This document shows positions 1-10,567 of a stretch of DNA of 64,000 bases, piece after piece. The DNA is taken from positions 34,800 to 98,799 of the forward strand of contig CALXAT010000006.1 of assembly GCA_944386365.1 (NCBI GenBank), given 5' to 3'. This DNA comes from an uncultured Clostridia bacterium. Its GTDB lineage: Bacteria; Bacillota; Clostridia; TANB77; CAG-508. The translations under genes were made by a program, and so were the position numbers. The first letter of the stretch is position 1; each line of letters opens with the position of its first letter. The notes under the pieces were generated by a model that saw nothing but the letters and a program-made list of their open reading frames with translations, did not search any database and had not been told where the DNA came from.

Positions 1-2
1 GA

Positions 3-1448
3 GATACTTCAACATATGAAGATGATACAGATGCCAGCCCATCATTAAAACTAGAAGTAGCAGACGCAAGAGAAATGGCAGGTAAAGTATTCTTAGATGC
101 TACATCAGGAGAATTAATGACAGGACAAGTTAGACAAGGTAGTGGCGCTTATGAAGAAGGAGAAACTGGAATACCAGGTGTAGAAGTAACCCTTACAGAA
201 AATACAGGAAGTGGAAAAGTATATACGGCAACAACAGATGAAAATGGTGATTTCTATATCTCAGGCTATATACCAGGAGACTATACATTAACATATACAT
301 GGGGAGATACAACTTATACAGTACAAAACTATAAAGGAACAGTATATAATAAAGATAGATATGATACAAATGTTGCTAATAAAGAATGGTATAAAACAGA
401 TGTTGACACAAGATGGACAGATGCAGTAGATGATTATCAAACAAGATTAGCAATAGATGAAGAGTTAAAACAAGTAACCAATAGTACACAAACAACAATT
501 GATAAGATGAATTCTACAACACCAACTATGGGAATTGGCGTAGAATATGAAACAACTTATACAGCATCAGCTGGCGATAGATACACATATAGAATTTATA
601 ACTTAGACTTTGGTATTGTAGAAAGACCAAGACAAGATGTATCATTAAATAAAAGAGTAAAAACAATGAAAGTTACTTTAGCAAATGGACAAACATTAGT
701 AGACTTAGAAGTAACAGAAGATGGAAAATTAGAAGGACAAACATCAAGTGTAACTTATTTACCACCATCATCAAGTTCAACACCAGCAAATGGATTTATA
801 AGACTTGAAATGGATAGTGAATTAATAGAAGATTCAAGACTAGAAATTGGATACGAAATTAGAGTAGACAATAATAGTGAATTAGACTACTTATCAGAAA
901 ACTATTATAAATATGGAATTGTAGAAGGAGAAGTTGTAACAATTACACCATCAGCTATTATAGATTACTTAGATAGTGATTGGGACTTCGATGCAGCAAG
1001 CAATACAGGATGGGAAGCAATTCAAAAAGATGATAGTAGAATTAACTTAGCACAAGAGGTTATAAGTTCAACAACAATTGATGATGCAAAATTGTTATAT
1101 ACAGAAGCTTTAGCAGGATATAATTTGAAACCAACAGAAAATGCAACAATTATGCTAAATGTTTCTAAGTTACTAACTTCATCAGGTGATATTGAATTAG
1201 GAAATGAAACAGAAATTCTTAAGGTAGACAAACCAGGTGGATCTGATTTAACAACAACACCAGGTAACTATGTACCAGGTACAGGACCAAATGTAGAAGG
1301 TGACGATGATATGGCAGAAGTTGTTATCGTAACACCAAATACTGGTGAAAACTTGAATTATGTAGTACCATTAGTCGTTACAATAACCGCATTTGTTATC
1401 ATAGGAACTGGAATCATATTCATTAAGAAAAAAGTGCTAAATAAATAA
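3..1448 (+). CDS. C-terminal part of a giant SdrD-like surface protein (5' end outside window)
   Basis: The reading frame is open from the first bases of the window, so the gene begins upstream; the ATG at 75 is internal. The visible 480 or so residues contain an SdrD B-like fold (GKVFLD, GIPGVEVTL, TDENGDFYISGYIPGDYTL), a region with the signature DFGIVERPRQ, a short Ser-rich stretch, and a C-terminal membrane helix followed by KKKVLNK. The residues before the helix, TPNTGEN, resemble a degenerate sortase signal, but a plain membrane anchor is equally possible. The final part is paralogous to the end of the protein encoded at 1769-10321, which carries DFGIIERPRQ, GPTGEN and the tail KRKVLKK. 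A strong hairpin terminator follows, so the two genes are likely transcribed separately. Role inferred: cell-surface adhesin or wall-associated protein. Ligand unknown. Confidence 0.85.
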   Translation, partial: DTSTYEDDTDASPSLKLEVADAREMAGKVFLDATSGELMTGQVRQGSGAYEEGETGIPGVEVTLTENTGSGKVYTATTDENGDFYISGYIPGDYTLTYTWGDTTYTVQNYKGTVYNKDRYDTNVANKEWYKTDVDTRWTDAVDDYQTRLAIDEELKQVTNSTQTTIDKMNSTTPTMGIGVEYETTYTASAGDRYTYRIYNLDFGIVERPRQDVSLNKRVKTMKVTLANGQTLVDLEVTEDGKLEGQTSSVTYLPPSSSSTPANGFIRLEMDSELIEDSRLEIGYEIRVDNNSELDYLSENYYKYGIVEGEVVTITPSAIIDYLDSDWDFDAASNTGWEAIQKDDSRINLAQEVISSTTIDDAKLLYTEALAGYNLKPTENATIMLNVSKLLTSSGDIELGNETEILKVDKPGGSDLTTTPGNYVPGTGPNVEGDDDMAEVVIVTPNTGENLNYVVPLVVTITAFVIIGTGIIFIKKKVLNK

Positions 1449-1460
1449 AAGGCATAAGTA

Positions 1461-1496
1461 AAATATGAGATTGTGTGAAAGCAATCTCATATTTTT
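1461..1496 (+). terminator. Rho-independent terminator
   Basis: A 12-bp stem (AAATATGAGATT paired with AATCTCATATTT) and a 10-nt loop run into a T-rich tail just after the stop codon of the first surface protein gene. Confidence 0.8.
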
Positions 1497-1768
1497 TATG
1501 CTTATATAACATATGTTAAATACACTTCTACAATAAATGACAGAAAACCATACGCAAATAAGTATTTCGATAAAAAAATAGATAAAAGGTTACAAAATGT
1601 AATAAAAATGTAAAGAAAATAAAATATATAAAGGTAAAATATTCGAAAAAGAGCATCCCTAAAAGAAGCTGAGTTATAGGAATTTATATGGAAAAATTTC
1701 TCCTTGAAAACCTGAAAAATAAAGTGTAATGTATAATATAGATTAATACTTGATTTTGGAGGAAGATT
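1497..1768. other. Intergenic region upstream of the giant fusion surface protein
   Basis: About 270 bases with no convincing ORF. A TATAAT at 1732-1737 is a plausible -10, but there is no -35 at normal spacing (TTGAAA at 1704 is 22 bases away). A GGAGGA Shine-Dalgarno lies at about 1757-1762. Upstream, 1650-1705 contains short complementary pairs (CCTA with TAGG, and GGAAAAATTTCTCC) that might form small hairpins. I do not recognise a known riboswitch here. Confidence 0.4.
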
Positions 1769-4700
1769 ATGAAGGAAAAATTTTCTAAGAAAGTGATAAT
1801 GATAATAATAATTGCAATCTTAACGGCATTAAATGTTTTTTTGCTTGCAATACATATTGTTAATGCAGAAGAAAAGGAAGCAATTGATGCAGACCCAATT
1901 TTAGAAGGAACTTTAGAAAAATATATAAATTATGCTATTTCTGATGATGATAAAGGCACACTAGTACAATATCATTTAAGGACAGGTATTAATTATAAAA
2001 ATGAATCTAAAACGTTCCCTATAAAAGAAAATGAAGTAAATATTAGTATTGCGCAGATTGATGGTAAATATCCCGATAAAGTAAAAACAATTATTAATAG
2101 CAGTGAAGCAACAAATGGAAATAACCAAACGGGTGAAAATAGTAGTAGCGAGTATAATCCGGATACTGGAATATTAACAATAAAAATGGACAATCAAGAT
2201 GATGATGGCAATATGATTTCAGATAAAATACCAGATAGCAATGCAAAAGATGATTATGTAATTATTTGTTATTATGACACGTACACAGAAAATCAAGATG
2301 AAAGAGAGATGGCTTTAGAGGTATCTTCCAAAATTACTTTATTCTCAGAAGACAATAAAGAAATTACGGGACAAGGTGAGATAAAAAAGAAAGTAAGTGA
2401 AAATATTGGAGATTTAACTTCAATTGGTTATGATACAGAGGATGTGTATAATGGATATATAAAATCAAATATAATTAATGATACAGAATATAATACACAA
2501 TATACAGAAAAAGAAACAATAGATATAAGTAAAAAAGAAGCACATCAAAAAATTGAAATAACAGAAGAAAATACATTTGTAAGAACAGATGGAGAAAAAA
2601 TTACAAAAGATTTAGGTAATAATCATAATTTAGTATATAAGCGTACAAAATTTGAAAAAGATAATATCACGAAGATTCTTGGAGAAGAGGGTGTTATCCA
2701 AATTCTAGATGCAGATGGAAATATACTTGCAACAATTGACAAGGATACGGAATTTGCAGAAGATGGTACATTAACAATTGAATATGAAAATGATATAGAA
2801 AAATTAATTATAAAAACAAGTAATATTGTTAGTGAAGGAACATTATATATTGAAAATACAAAAGAAATAAAAAGCACAATGCAAGATATAGAAAATGTGA
2901 AAATAAAAACAACAACCAACATAAGTGGAATTAATGAAGAAACTGTCGTATCAGAGGAAAATGGTGAAGAAAAAGAAGCAGTAGTAGAAAAAGAAGTTTA
3001 TAAAAAGGCAAGTGAAAATATCGTCGATATTAAAGAAGCACAAGATAATGTAAATATCAATATAAGCTCTAGTGAATGGACAAATAAACAACAAAATGAA
3101 ATAACATTTGACATTAACTTAGATGCAACATCTTCACAATACAATTTGTTTAAAAATCCACAATTAAAAATAGAATTGCCAAGCCAAGTGGAAAAAGTCA
3201 TATTGGGAGATAGTTCAATTGTATATGGGAATGGACTAGAACTACAAGATCCAATTGTGGAAACAGATAAAGATGGAAACTTTAATATTGTAGCTAATTT
3301 AACAGGAGAACAAACACAATATACAGAAAAAAGTTTAGGGTTAATTACAGATGTAAAAATATCTGCAACAATCATATTAAAGAAAGATATAGAAAATACA
3401 ACGGATAAAATTAATTTTGTATATACAAATGCATATACATTAGATAACAAAACAGAAGAAAAAACAATTCAAAAAGAAATAAAAATGCAAAGCTATAATA
3501 AAGAAGAAAGTATGCCAACAGAAATGCAAGCAGCCGTACAAGCAGCAGTTAACGATGTCATCTTACAACAAAGTGTAGATAGCTTAAATATGCAAGTAAC
3601 AGCTAAAAAAGGTGATGTGACATTAAATGATAATGATGTTGTTTATGCAGGGGAATACGTAAAATATAGTATTAAAGTTACGAATATTACAAGTGAGACA
3701 GTTAATAATGTTAAGGTTGTAGCTTCTATACCAGATGGGGTGACTTATGGAGAATTAGAGGCAGATTATTATTCATATAATGGAGAATATAAATATAATT
3801 TTGATAGTAATGTAAAAGAAAAAACAATAGAAATAGGAACATTACGATCTGGTGAAAGTAAAGAAGTATTCTATGAAGTACAAGTTAATAATTTGGCTAG
3901 CGGAGAAGATCAAAAAGAAATAACAACCAATATAAAATCTTATGTGGGAAATGCAGAAGCGAATAGTTGGAATTTGAAAAACATAATTAATTCTTCAGAA
4001 GCTACCATATTTGTTGATGCTAGACGTGATAATGGAGAAAATAGATGGAATTATAATGTATATATAAGAGGACAACAAGGAAAAGAAGTGACTGTTCAAA
4101 TAAAATTACCAGAAGCATTTATACCAAACTATTTTGTATATGATGGTTATCTTAGAGATCAAATTCCAAGTGATAACATAACCGTATCAGAAGATAATGT
4201 GCTTACAACGACTTTAACAATTGATAATGGCCTAGTATATGTATTTGAAGGAGATATGGATGAGTCTAAAATAGATAAAAATATAGATGCATCTGGAACA
4301 ACTTTAGTGGCAACGTCTTCAATTTCATTAGATGGAAAAACATATTATGGAAATGAAACAAGAATTTTTTATGAGTTCCCAAATGTAAAGATATCTATGA
4401 CTTCACCAACTGAGGGACAAAAAATATCTTATGAAGATGAAATTGAGTATGATATAACCGTAGAGAATATAGGTGGTAGTAATTATAAAGAAGAAGAGTC
4501 TAAAAGTGTATCTGTTAATTTAACAGATTATTTACCAGAAGATATTAATCCAGTTAGTGTAACATATGAAAATTATGAACCAATAACAGAAGTAGTAACA
4601 GATGAAGATGGAAAAGCAAATAATGTTGTAAAATATGAAAGAAAGGTAGAAACAGTAGATATTAGCGCTATTTCAAGTGATCAAGACGGAAATAAGCTGC

Positions 4701-7700
4701 CAAATGTAGATGTAACATTATTAATTCCAAAGCAAGAATCTGTTACAATGAAGATTATAGCTACAGCAGGATATGTATATGAAGAAACAAAAATAGAAAA
4801 TAGTGCTACAGTTGTTTCAAGACATACTACAACAGATGATGAAGGAAGTAATACAGTCATAACATTAAATAAAACATCCAATACAGTTAGCCATACAATT
4901 CTTCCAGCAAACACAGCTTTTCCAGATGATTCAGAGGATCCAGACAATCCAAACCCAGAGGATCCAGACAATCCAAATCCAGATAATCCAAATAATCCAG
5001 ATGCCCCTAATAACCCAAATAACCCAGGAGAAGGAAGTTACAGTATTTCAGGATTAGCATGGGTAGATGACAATGAGGATGGAGAAAGACAATCAACAGA
5101 AGAATTAGTAAATGGTATCACAGTTATGTTATTAGATACAGAAGAAGCTAACGCAATTAAAGCACAAAAGCAAACAGATGCTAATGGAGCATACAGTTTT
5201 ACAGATGTAGAAGCAGGAAGTTATATTGTTGTATTTAGATATGATACAAATAATTATCAATTAACAGAATATAGAAAGAGTGGTGTATCAGATAATTTAA
5301 ACTCTGATGTTTCTGGTCAAGAAATGACAATAGAAGGACAAAGAACTTTAGTAGGTGCAACAGATGTTTTAACAGTAAATAATAACACATCTAATATTGA
5401 TATGGGATTGATTGAAAATAAACTGTATGATTTAAAACTAGAGAAATCTATTACAAAAGTAACTGTACAAACAAATCAAAAGACCTCTACATATGGATAT
5501 GATCATGAAGAACTTGTAAAAGTGGATATTCGATCAAAAGAAATAGAAGGTGCTAAAGTAACAGTTGAATATAAAATTGTTGTAACAAATGAAGGAGAAT
5601 TAACAGCAACAGTAGGAAGTGTGGCAGATTATTTACCAGAAGGATTTACTCTTTCTACAGATGTAAATCAAAATTGGATGAGACAGACAGATGGAAAATA
5701 TATAAATACAAGTACAACAAATCAAAGAATTGCACCAGGTCAAAGCGTAACATTAACATTAACAGCAACAAAGACAATGACAGCTAATAATACAGGTATA
5801 TTTATTAATAAAGCAGAAATAGAAGAGGCAAGTAGTATTAATGGAACACAAGATGTAGATTCAACACCAGGCAATAATGTAGAAACAGAAGATGATTTTT
5901 CAAAAGCAGAAGTGATTATATCAATTGGAACAGGTATAGGTGTATATATATCAATTGGTGTCATATTAGCGGTATTAATTCTTATAGCTATTATGATTGG
6001 TGTTAAAAAAGGAAAAATTAAATTTGGAAAAATTTCTAAAATAAGTATGTTCATCATTATGTTTGCTGTAGTCATTTGTTTTCAAACAACAAACTCTTTA
6101 GCAATAAAAGGAAAATATTTACCAGAAGTTACATACTGGAATTTTGATGGTGATACTTATAAAGCTGGTGGAGGATCATTCTTTGATAACGAAAATGCTG
6201 ATGGAACACCAGGTAGTTTACCACGAGGAGCATGTATAGATCATGGTGCACATAATGCAGATGAGGACCCACCACGTAATAGAAGATATACATTAGCATC
6301 AGAAGATATAACGACAATAGAAACAGGATCAGTAGTTAAAACTGGATCAATTAGTTTATCTAAGGGAAATAGCAGTATTACCATGAAACAATTAGATGAT
6401 AATAACTATTTATTGGGACCATTTGTTATTAAGTGTAATAATAGTAATGGTTATACATTTGAAATAAAAGATGGTAAAGGAAATGTTATAACTGGATTTA
6501 GTACATGTAATAGTAGTGGAAACAGTATAACTGTTAAAGGAAATGCTACATTCTATATCAAAATACCAGCATCAAAGTGTAAGAATGGAATATCTAAAGT
6601 GAAAGCAACCAATACTGCTAGTGTAACAGCTACACAATCAGTTAAATTAAAAGTTTATGGAATATATAAACCTGATAAAGGATCAGAATATCAAAGGGTA
6701 GCTGTAACGATATATAAAAATGATACAACAACAACAACAACAACTGATAGCCAATCTGTAGAATGGAAAGATATAAACGGAGGATTAGAAATCTTTAAAA
6801 AGGACGCTGATAATACAAATATAAAATTACCAGGTGTTCAAATAAGAGTTCAAAACGCAGTAACAGGATATAATAAAACATTTACAACAGATTCAAATGG
6901 AAAAATACATATTGATAATTTATCTGTTGGTACATATACCATAACAGAAGTTTCAAATAATAACTATGGATATTCAGAAGTAGAATCAGGAAAAGTAACA
7001 GTATATTCAGGAAAAATATCAGCATTTGATTTGTTAAATAAAAAACAAACAGGAAACTTAACCATATACAAAAAAGATGAGAATACTAAAATTGGTTTAC
7101 CAGGTGTATCATTTAAAATTAAAGATTCTTCTGGAAAATATATTATTGGTGTTAATAGTGGAGGCAATACAATTTCTAGAGTAACAGGAACGGTTCATTT
7201 AAGTAATATGCAAACAACCTCAGATAGTAGTAAGGCAACTGAATTTATAACAGATAGTAACGGTTGCATACAAATTTATAACTTATTAACAGATACTTAT
7301 ACCGTATCAGAAATATCTGTAGGAAGTAACTTTGGATATGAAGTAGACAATAATTATATTTCTTGGCAAGCTTCTGGTGCAATTACAAAGGGAAATAATG
7401 CAAAAATTACAGTTACGAGACAAACATCTTCAAATACAGGAACAAGCTCATCAGGAGGAGATAAAGTTTCTAGTATCTTAAACATGATGAATAGGAAAAA
7501 ATATATAAAAATAAGTGGATATGCTTGGGAAGATAAAGTGAAAGATAAGAAATCTGATAAAGATTATTTATGGAAGAGTGGAACAGAAGATAAGAGATTA
7601 CAATATGTAACCGTTAGATTGAAAAAATCAGATGGAGAATTAATAGCTTCAACAACAACCAATGCAAATGGTGAATACAAATTTGGATATTATGATATAA

Positions 7701-10321
7701 GTCCAAATACCACAAAGGTAAAAATAGATGATTTAAAAGGTGCCTATGTAGAATTCGAATATAATGGTATGAGTTATAAAACGATATCAATAAACGAAAA
7801 AGCTACAAATGGAAATAAAGCTACAGACACAGCATTAAGAAATGCATTTAATGATAAATATGCAACGATTAGTAAGGGAATTGCATCTAACACAAAAGGC
7901 AATAAAACATATGATATACGATATAAAACAAGTAATCATACAAGCACAGTAAATTATGGTAATTCATCAAAATATGGATATTCAGGACAAACCTATCCAA
8001 TAAGTGGCGTAGATGCACAATATATTATACAGGCAATTACAACGAAAAAACCAAATAATGTTTTGTGTACAACATACACACCAGATAGTTTAAGAGAGAG
8101 TGGAACAAATGAAATAACCAATATCAATTTAGGTCTTGAAGAAAGAGATATGCCAGATTTAGCAATTGTGGAAGATATGGAAAAAGTAGAAATTAGTTTA
8201 AATGACTATACACATACATATCAATATGCACAAAGATATGAAGATCCTAAAAACTATGCAGGTGGAGATGGATTTAATCTTACTGTAAAATTTGCAAATA
8301 AATATTTAACAAATTCATACTCAAGGGAAGTATATTCATCAGATATTGTATATAATAAACAACCAGGAAATGCAGGAAAATTAAAAGTATTTGTAACCTA
8401 CAGATTGAAACTAAGAAACGAATCAACAAACTTATATAGCAATATTAAAACATTAAGCAATTACTATGATGCTAGATATGAAAATATTGTTGTAAAAGAT
8501 GCTAACGGAAAAACAATACAATCTTCAATAGATAACAGTTATAATTCTAATGGATTTAAGAAATTAAATATACAATTAAATATGCAAATAGAATACCAAG
8601 ATACAAAGGAAATAACCATAACTTATCAACTAAATAATGATGCAATAAATAGTATATTAAAAAATGAAATTACATTAGATTCTGTAACAGAAATTACATC
8701 ATATTCTACCTATAGTGATAAAGGATATAAAACGGTTTATGCCGGAATTGATGTTGATTCTGCGCCAGACAATGCCACACCAATGAATACAGATACATAT
8801 GAAGATGATACAGATAGAGCACCAGCATTGACAATTATACCTAAAGAAGAAAGAGTAATTCAAGGTACAGTCTGGGAAGATAGTGCCATAGAAACCTTAT
8901 TAAATAAAACAGGATATCAAAAAGAAAGAAAAGGTAATGGTATTTATGAAACAAATGAAAACATTGTCAATAATGTTAAGGTAGAGCTAATGTCAGTAAA
9001 TGCATCTGGAAATTTAGAATTAGCAAAATTGTATAAGAAAAACAATACTGTTGTGGATGCGACAACAACAACTAGCGGAAAAGGAGCGTATAGTTTTGTT
9101 GGTGTTGAACCAGGAAACTATGTACTACGATATACCTATGGAGACAATAGTGTAATATGTGATTCGAGTGGAAAGACGATTAAAAATGTAAATATTGATA
9201 ATTATAAATCAACAATATATAGAGGCGGAAACAAGGATGCTGTAAATGCCATGACAGATTATTGGTATAGGGGAGAAACAAGTAATATTGCAGGTGTACA
9301 AAGATTATCAGATGCAAAAGATAATGAAGAATTTGTTAATGATAGAATTACAGAGGATGAAATCGATTATGAATCTGCTACTGAAAGTAGAGACTTAACG
9401 GAAATTAGCGCAGATACGAGAATGTTTGATATTAAATTAGATTATGATGTAAATCTAGATAATATTAGTAAATTTGGAGCAGATTTAAAATTTGTATTTG
9501 ATAATATTGACTTTGGTATTATAGAAAGACCAAGACAGTCATTACTTGTTGATAAACAAATTGCAAATATTAAATTATCATTAACAAATGGAAATACAAT
9601 AATAGATGGTGATCCAAGAAGTCAAAATCTATCAGGTGTTAAAGTGTTAGATGATGATGTATATATTGAAGTAGATAATGAAATTATACAAGGTGCAACA
9701 TTGAAAATAACATATGAAATTACTGTAGATAATAGAAATTGCGAAATAGATTATAATAATGAAGACTATTATATCTATGGAATTGTTCCAAGTGGTCATG
9801 CTAACTGGAAAATAGCAACAGTTGTAGATATGTATGATTATTTACCAGAAGAAGTAGTATTGGAATCAAATGAAGGAAATAACTGGGAAAGAATACAAAT
9901 ATCAAATGATATGAAAGGCAAACTTCTTTCAGAGCAAGTATATGAAAAAGTAAAAGGACTTCAAAATATTATACATTTAAAGAATCCTATATTTGAAAGT
10001 ATGACACCAGGTTCAGAAGCAGTTGATACAAGTATGGTAGTATCAAAACAATTATCAAGCACAGCTGATGATTTAACTTACGAAAATGATGTAGAAATCA
10101 TAAAATTGAAAGGAAGAAAAACAATAGATTCTGTACCGGGAAATTATGATCCGACTACAAATTCACCAGATGAAGCAGACGATGATAGTGTAATATTAAC
10201 AATTACGGGACCTACTGGTGAAAATAGGCAATATATGATTTATGGAATAATCGGCATAACATTATTAGTTATCGTAGGAGTAGGAATTATTATTATAAAA
10301 AGAAAAGTCTTAAAAAAATAA
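1769..10321 (+). CDS. 2850-residue surface protein, apparent fusion of two exported SdrD/SpaA-like proteins
   Basis: Residues 1-33 form a signal peptide or membrane segment. Up to about residue 1050 come beta-rich extracellular repeats, including a DUF11-like segment (VYAGEYVKYSIKVTN). A Pro/Asn/Asp-rich linker spans about 1051-1090 and an SdrD B-like domain (SISGLAWVDDNEDGERQ) about 1091-1170. A transmembrane helix at about 1392-1411 with a basic tail (KKGKIKFGK) looks like a C-terminal anchor. It is followed at once by a new signal-peptide-like segment at about 1427-1445 ending NSLA. The second half has two SpaA/Cna B-like domains (IFKKDADNTNIKLPGVQI; IYKKDENTKIGLPGVSF), SdrD-like domains starting near 1911 and 2361, the shared DFGIIERPRQ region, and a final helix at about 2823-2846. 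The internal ATG at residue 1427 has no good ribosome binding site, so the chain is probably made as one polypeptide. Whether it is cleaved between the halves is unknown. Confidence 0.9.
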   Translation: MKEKFSKKVIMIIIIAILTALNVFLLAIHIVNAEEKEAIDADPILEGTLEKYINYAISDDDKGTLVQYHLRTGINYKNESKTFPIKENEVNISIAQIDGKYPDKVKTIINSSEATNGNNQTGENSSSEYNPDTGILTIKMDNQDDDGNMISDKIPDSNAKDDYVIICYYDTYTENQDEREMALEVSSKITLFSEDNKEITGQGEIKKKVSENIGDLTSIGYDTEDVYNGYIKSNIINDTEYNTQYTEKETIDISKKEAHQKIEITEENTFVRTDGEKITKDLGNNHNLVYKRTKFEKDNITKILGEEGVIQILDADGNILATIDKDTEFAEDGTLTIEYENDIEKLIIKTSNIVSEGTLYIENTKEIKSTMQDIENVKIKTTTNISGINEETVVSEENGEEKEAVVEKEVYKKASENIVDIKEAQDNVNINISSSEWTNKQQNEITFDINLDATSSQYNLFKNPQLKIELPSQVEKVILGDSSIVYGNGLELQDPIVETDKDGNFNIVANLTGEQTQYTEKSLGLITDVKISATIILKKDIENTTDKINFVYTNAYTLDNKTEEKTIQKEIKMQSYNKEESMPTEMQAAVQAAVNDVILQQSVDSLNMQVTAKKGDVTLNDNDVVYAGEYVKYSIKVTNITSETVNNVKVVASIPDGVTYGELEADYYSYNGEYKYNFDSNVKEKTIEIGTLRSGESKEVFYEVQVNNLASGEDQKEITTNIKSYVGNAEANSWNLKNIINSSEATIFVDARRDNGENRWNYNVYIRGQQGKEVTVQIKLPEAFIPNYFVYDGYLRDQIPSDNITVSEDNVLTTTLTIDNGLVYVFEGDMDESKIDKNIDASGTTLVATSSISLDGKTYYGNETRIFYEFPNVKISMTSPTEGQKISYEDEIEYDITVENIGGSNYKEEESKSVSVNLTDYLPEDINPVSVTYENYEPITEVVTDEDGKANNVVKYERKVETVDISAISSDQDGNKLPNVDVTLLIPKQESVTMKIIATAGYVYEETKIENSATVVSRHTTTDDEGSNTVITLNKTSNTVSHTILPANTAFPDDSEDPDNPNPEDPDNPNPDNPNNPDAPNNPNNPGEGSYSISGLAWVDDNEDGERQSTEELVNGITVMLLDTEEANAIKAQKQTDANGAYSFTDVEAGSYIVVFRYDTNNYQLTEYRKSGVSDNLNSDVSGQEMTIEGQRTLVGATDVLTVNNNTSNIDMGLIENKLYDLKLEKSITKVTVQTNQKTSTYGYDHEELVKVDIRSKEIEGAKVTVEYKIVVTNEGELTATVGSVADYLPEGFTLSTDVNQNWMRQTDGKYINTSTTNQRIAPGQSVTLTLTATKTMTANNTGIFINKAEIEEASSINGTQDVDSTPGNNVETEDDFSKAEVIISIGTGIGVYISIGVILAVLILIAIMIGVKKGKIKFGKISKISMFIIMFAVVICFQTTNSLAIKGKYLPEVTYWNFDGDTYKAGGGSFFDNENADGTPGSLPRGACIDHGAHNADEDPPRNRRYTLASEDITTIETGSVVKTGSISLSKGNSSITMKQLDDNNYLLGPFVIKCNNSNGYTFEIKDGKGNVITGFSTCNSSGNSITVKGNATFYIKIPASKCKNGISKVKATNTASVTATQSVKLKVYGIYKPDKGSEYQRVAVTIYKNDTTTTTTTDSQSVEWKDINGGLEIFKKDADNTNIKLPGVQIRVQNAVTGYNKTFTTDSNGKIHIDNLSVGTYTITEVSNNNYGYSEVESGKVTVYSGKISAFDLLNKKQTGNLTIYKKDENTKIGLPGVSFKIKDSSGKYIIGVNSGGNTISRVTGTVHLSNMQTTSDSSKATEFITDSNGCIQIYNLLTDTYTVSEISVGSNFGYEVDNNYISWQASGAITKGNNAKITVTRQTSSNTGTSSSGGDKVSSILNMMNRKKYIKISGYAWEDKVKDKKSDKDYLWKSGTEDKRLQYVTVRLKKSDGELIASTTTNANGEYKFGYYDISPNTTKVKIDDLKGAYVEFEYNGMSYKTISINEKATNGNKATDTALRNAFNDKYATISKGIASNTKGNKTYDIRYKTSNHTSTVNYGNSSKYGYSGQTYPISGVDAQYIIQAITTKKPNNVLCTTYTPDSLRESGTNEITNINLGLEERDMPDLAIVEDMEKVEISLNDYTHTYQYAQRYEDPKNYAGGDGFNLTVKFANKYLTNSYSREVYSSDIVYNKQPGNAGKLKVFVTYRLKLRNESTNLYSNIKTLSNYYDARYENIVVKDANGKTIQSSIDNSYNSNGFKKLNIQLNMQIEYQDTKEITITYQLNNDAINSILKNEITLDSVTEITSYSTYSDKGYKTVYAGIDVDSAPDNATPMNTDTYEDDTDRAPALTIIPKEERVIQGTVWEDSAIETLLNKTGYQKERKGNGIYETNENIVNNVKVELMSVNASGNLELAKLYKKNNTVVDATTTTSGKGAYSFVGVEPGNYVLRYTYGDNSVICDSSGKTIKNVNIDNYKSTIYRGGNKDAVNAMTDYWYRGETSNIAGVQRLSDAKDNEEFVNDRITEDEIDYESATESRDLTEISADTRMFDIKLDYDVNLDNISKFGADLKFVFDNIDFGIIERPRQSLLVDKQIANIKLSLTNGNTIIDGDPRSQNLSGVKVLDDDVYIEVDNEIIQGATLKITYEITVDNRNCEIDYNNEDYYIYGIVPSGHANWKIATVVDMYDYLPEEVVLESNEGNNWERIQISNDMKGKLLSEQVYEKVKGLQNIIHLKNPIFESMTPGSEAVDTSMVVSKQLSSTADDLTYENDVEIIKLKGRKTIDSVPGNYDPTTNSPDEADDDSVILTITGPTGENRQYMIYGIIGITLLVIVGVGIIIIKRKVLKK

Positions 10322-10334
10322 TCATATAAATAAT

Positions 10335-10369
10335 AAAAAAATCATTTCTAAATAGGAATGATTTTTTTT
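10335..10369 (+). terminator. Rho-independent terminator
   Basis: The stem AAATCATTTCT / AGGAATGATTT with a short AAAT loop and a run of seven or more T lies 14 bases after the stop of the giant surface protein gene. Confidence 0.85.
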
Positions 10370-10567
10370 ATTGTATTGCTTTTTTTGACATTCTGTAATA
10401 AAATAAAAAGCATAAAAATAGAAAAAAAGAAAGATAAAAAAATATAAGACCAAAAAACAGTAAAATATGTAAAAAAATTCTTTATAATGAGTTACTAAAA
10501 AAGACAAAAACCACAAAAGACAAGTAGTAAAATATAGCTGATAATTGGGTAAAGGTGGTATGTAAAT

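Noticed and set aside
1650..1705. Possible riboswitch upstream of the fusion surface protein gene
   Set aside because: Only short complementary pairs are present and they lie upstream of the likely -10, so they may not be transcribed with the gene. No known consensus is met.
10384..10390. TTTGACA as a reverse-strand Spo0A box before spoIIE
   Set aside because: It has one mismatch, sits 180 bases from the start, and lacks a recognisable promoter at the proper distance. Mentioned only as a weak hint.
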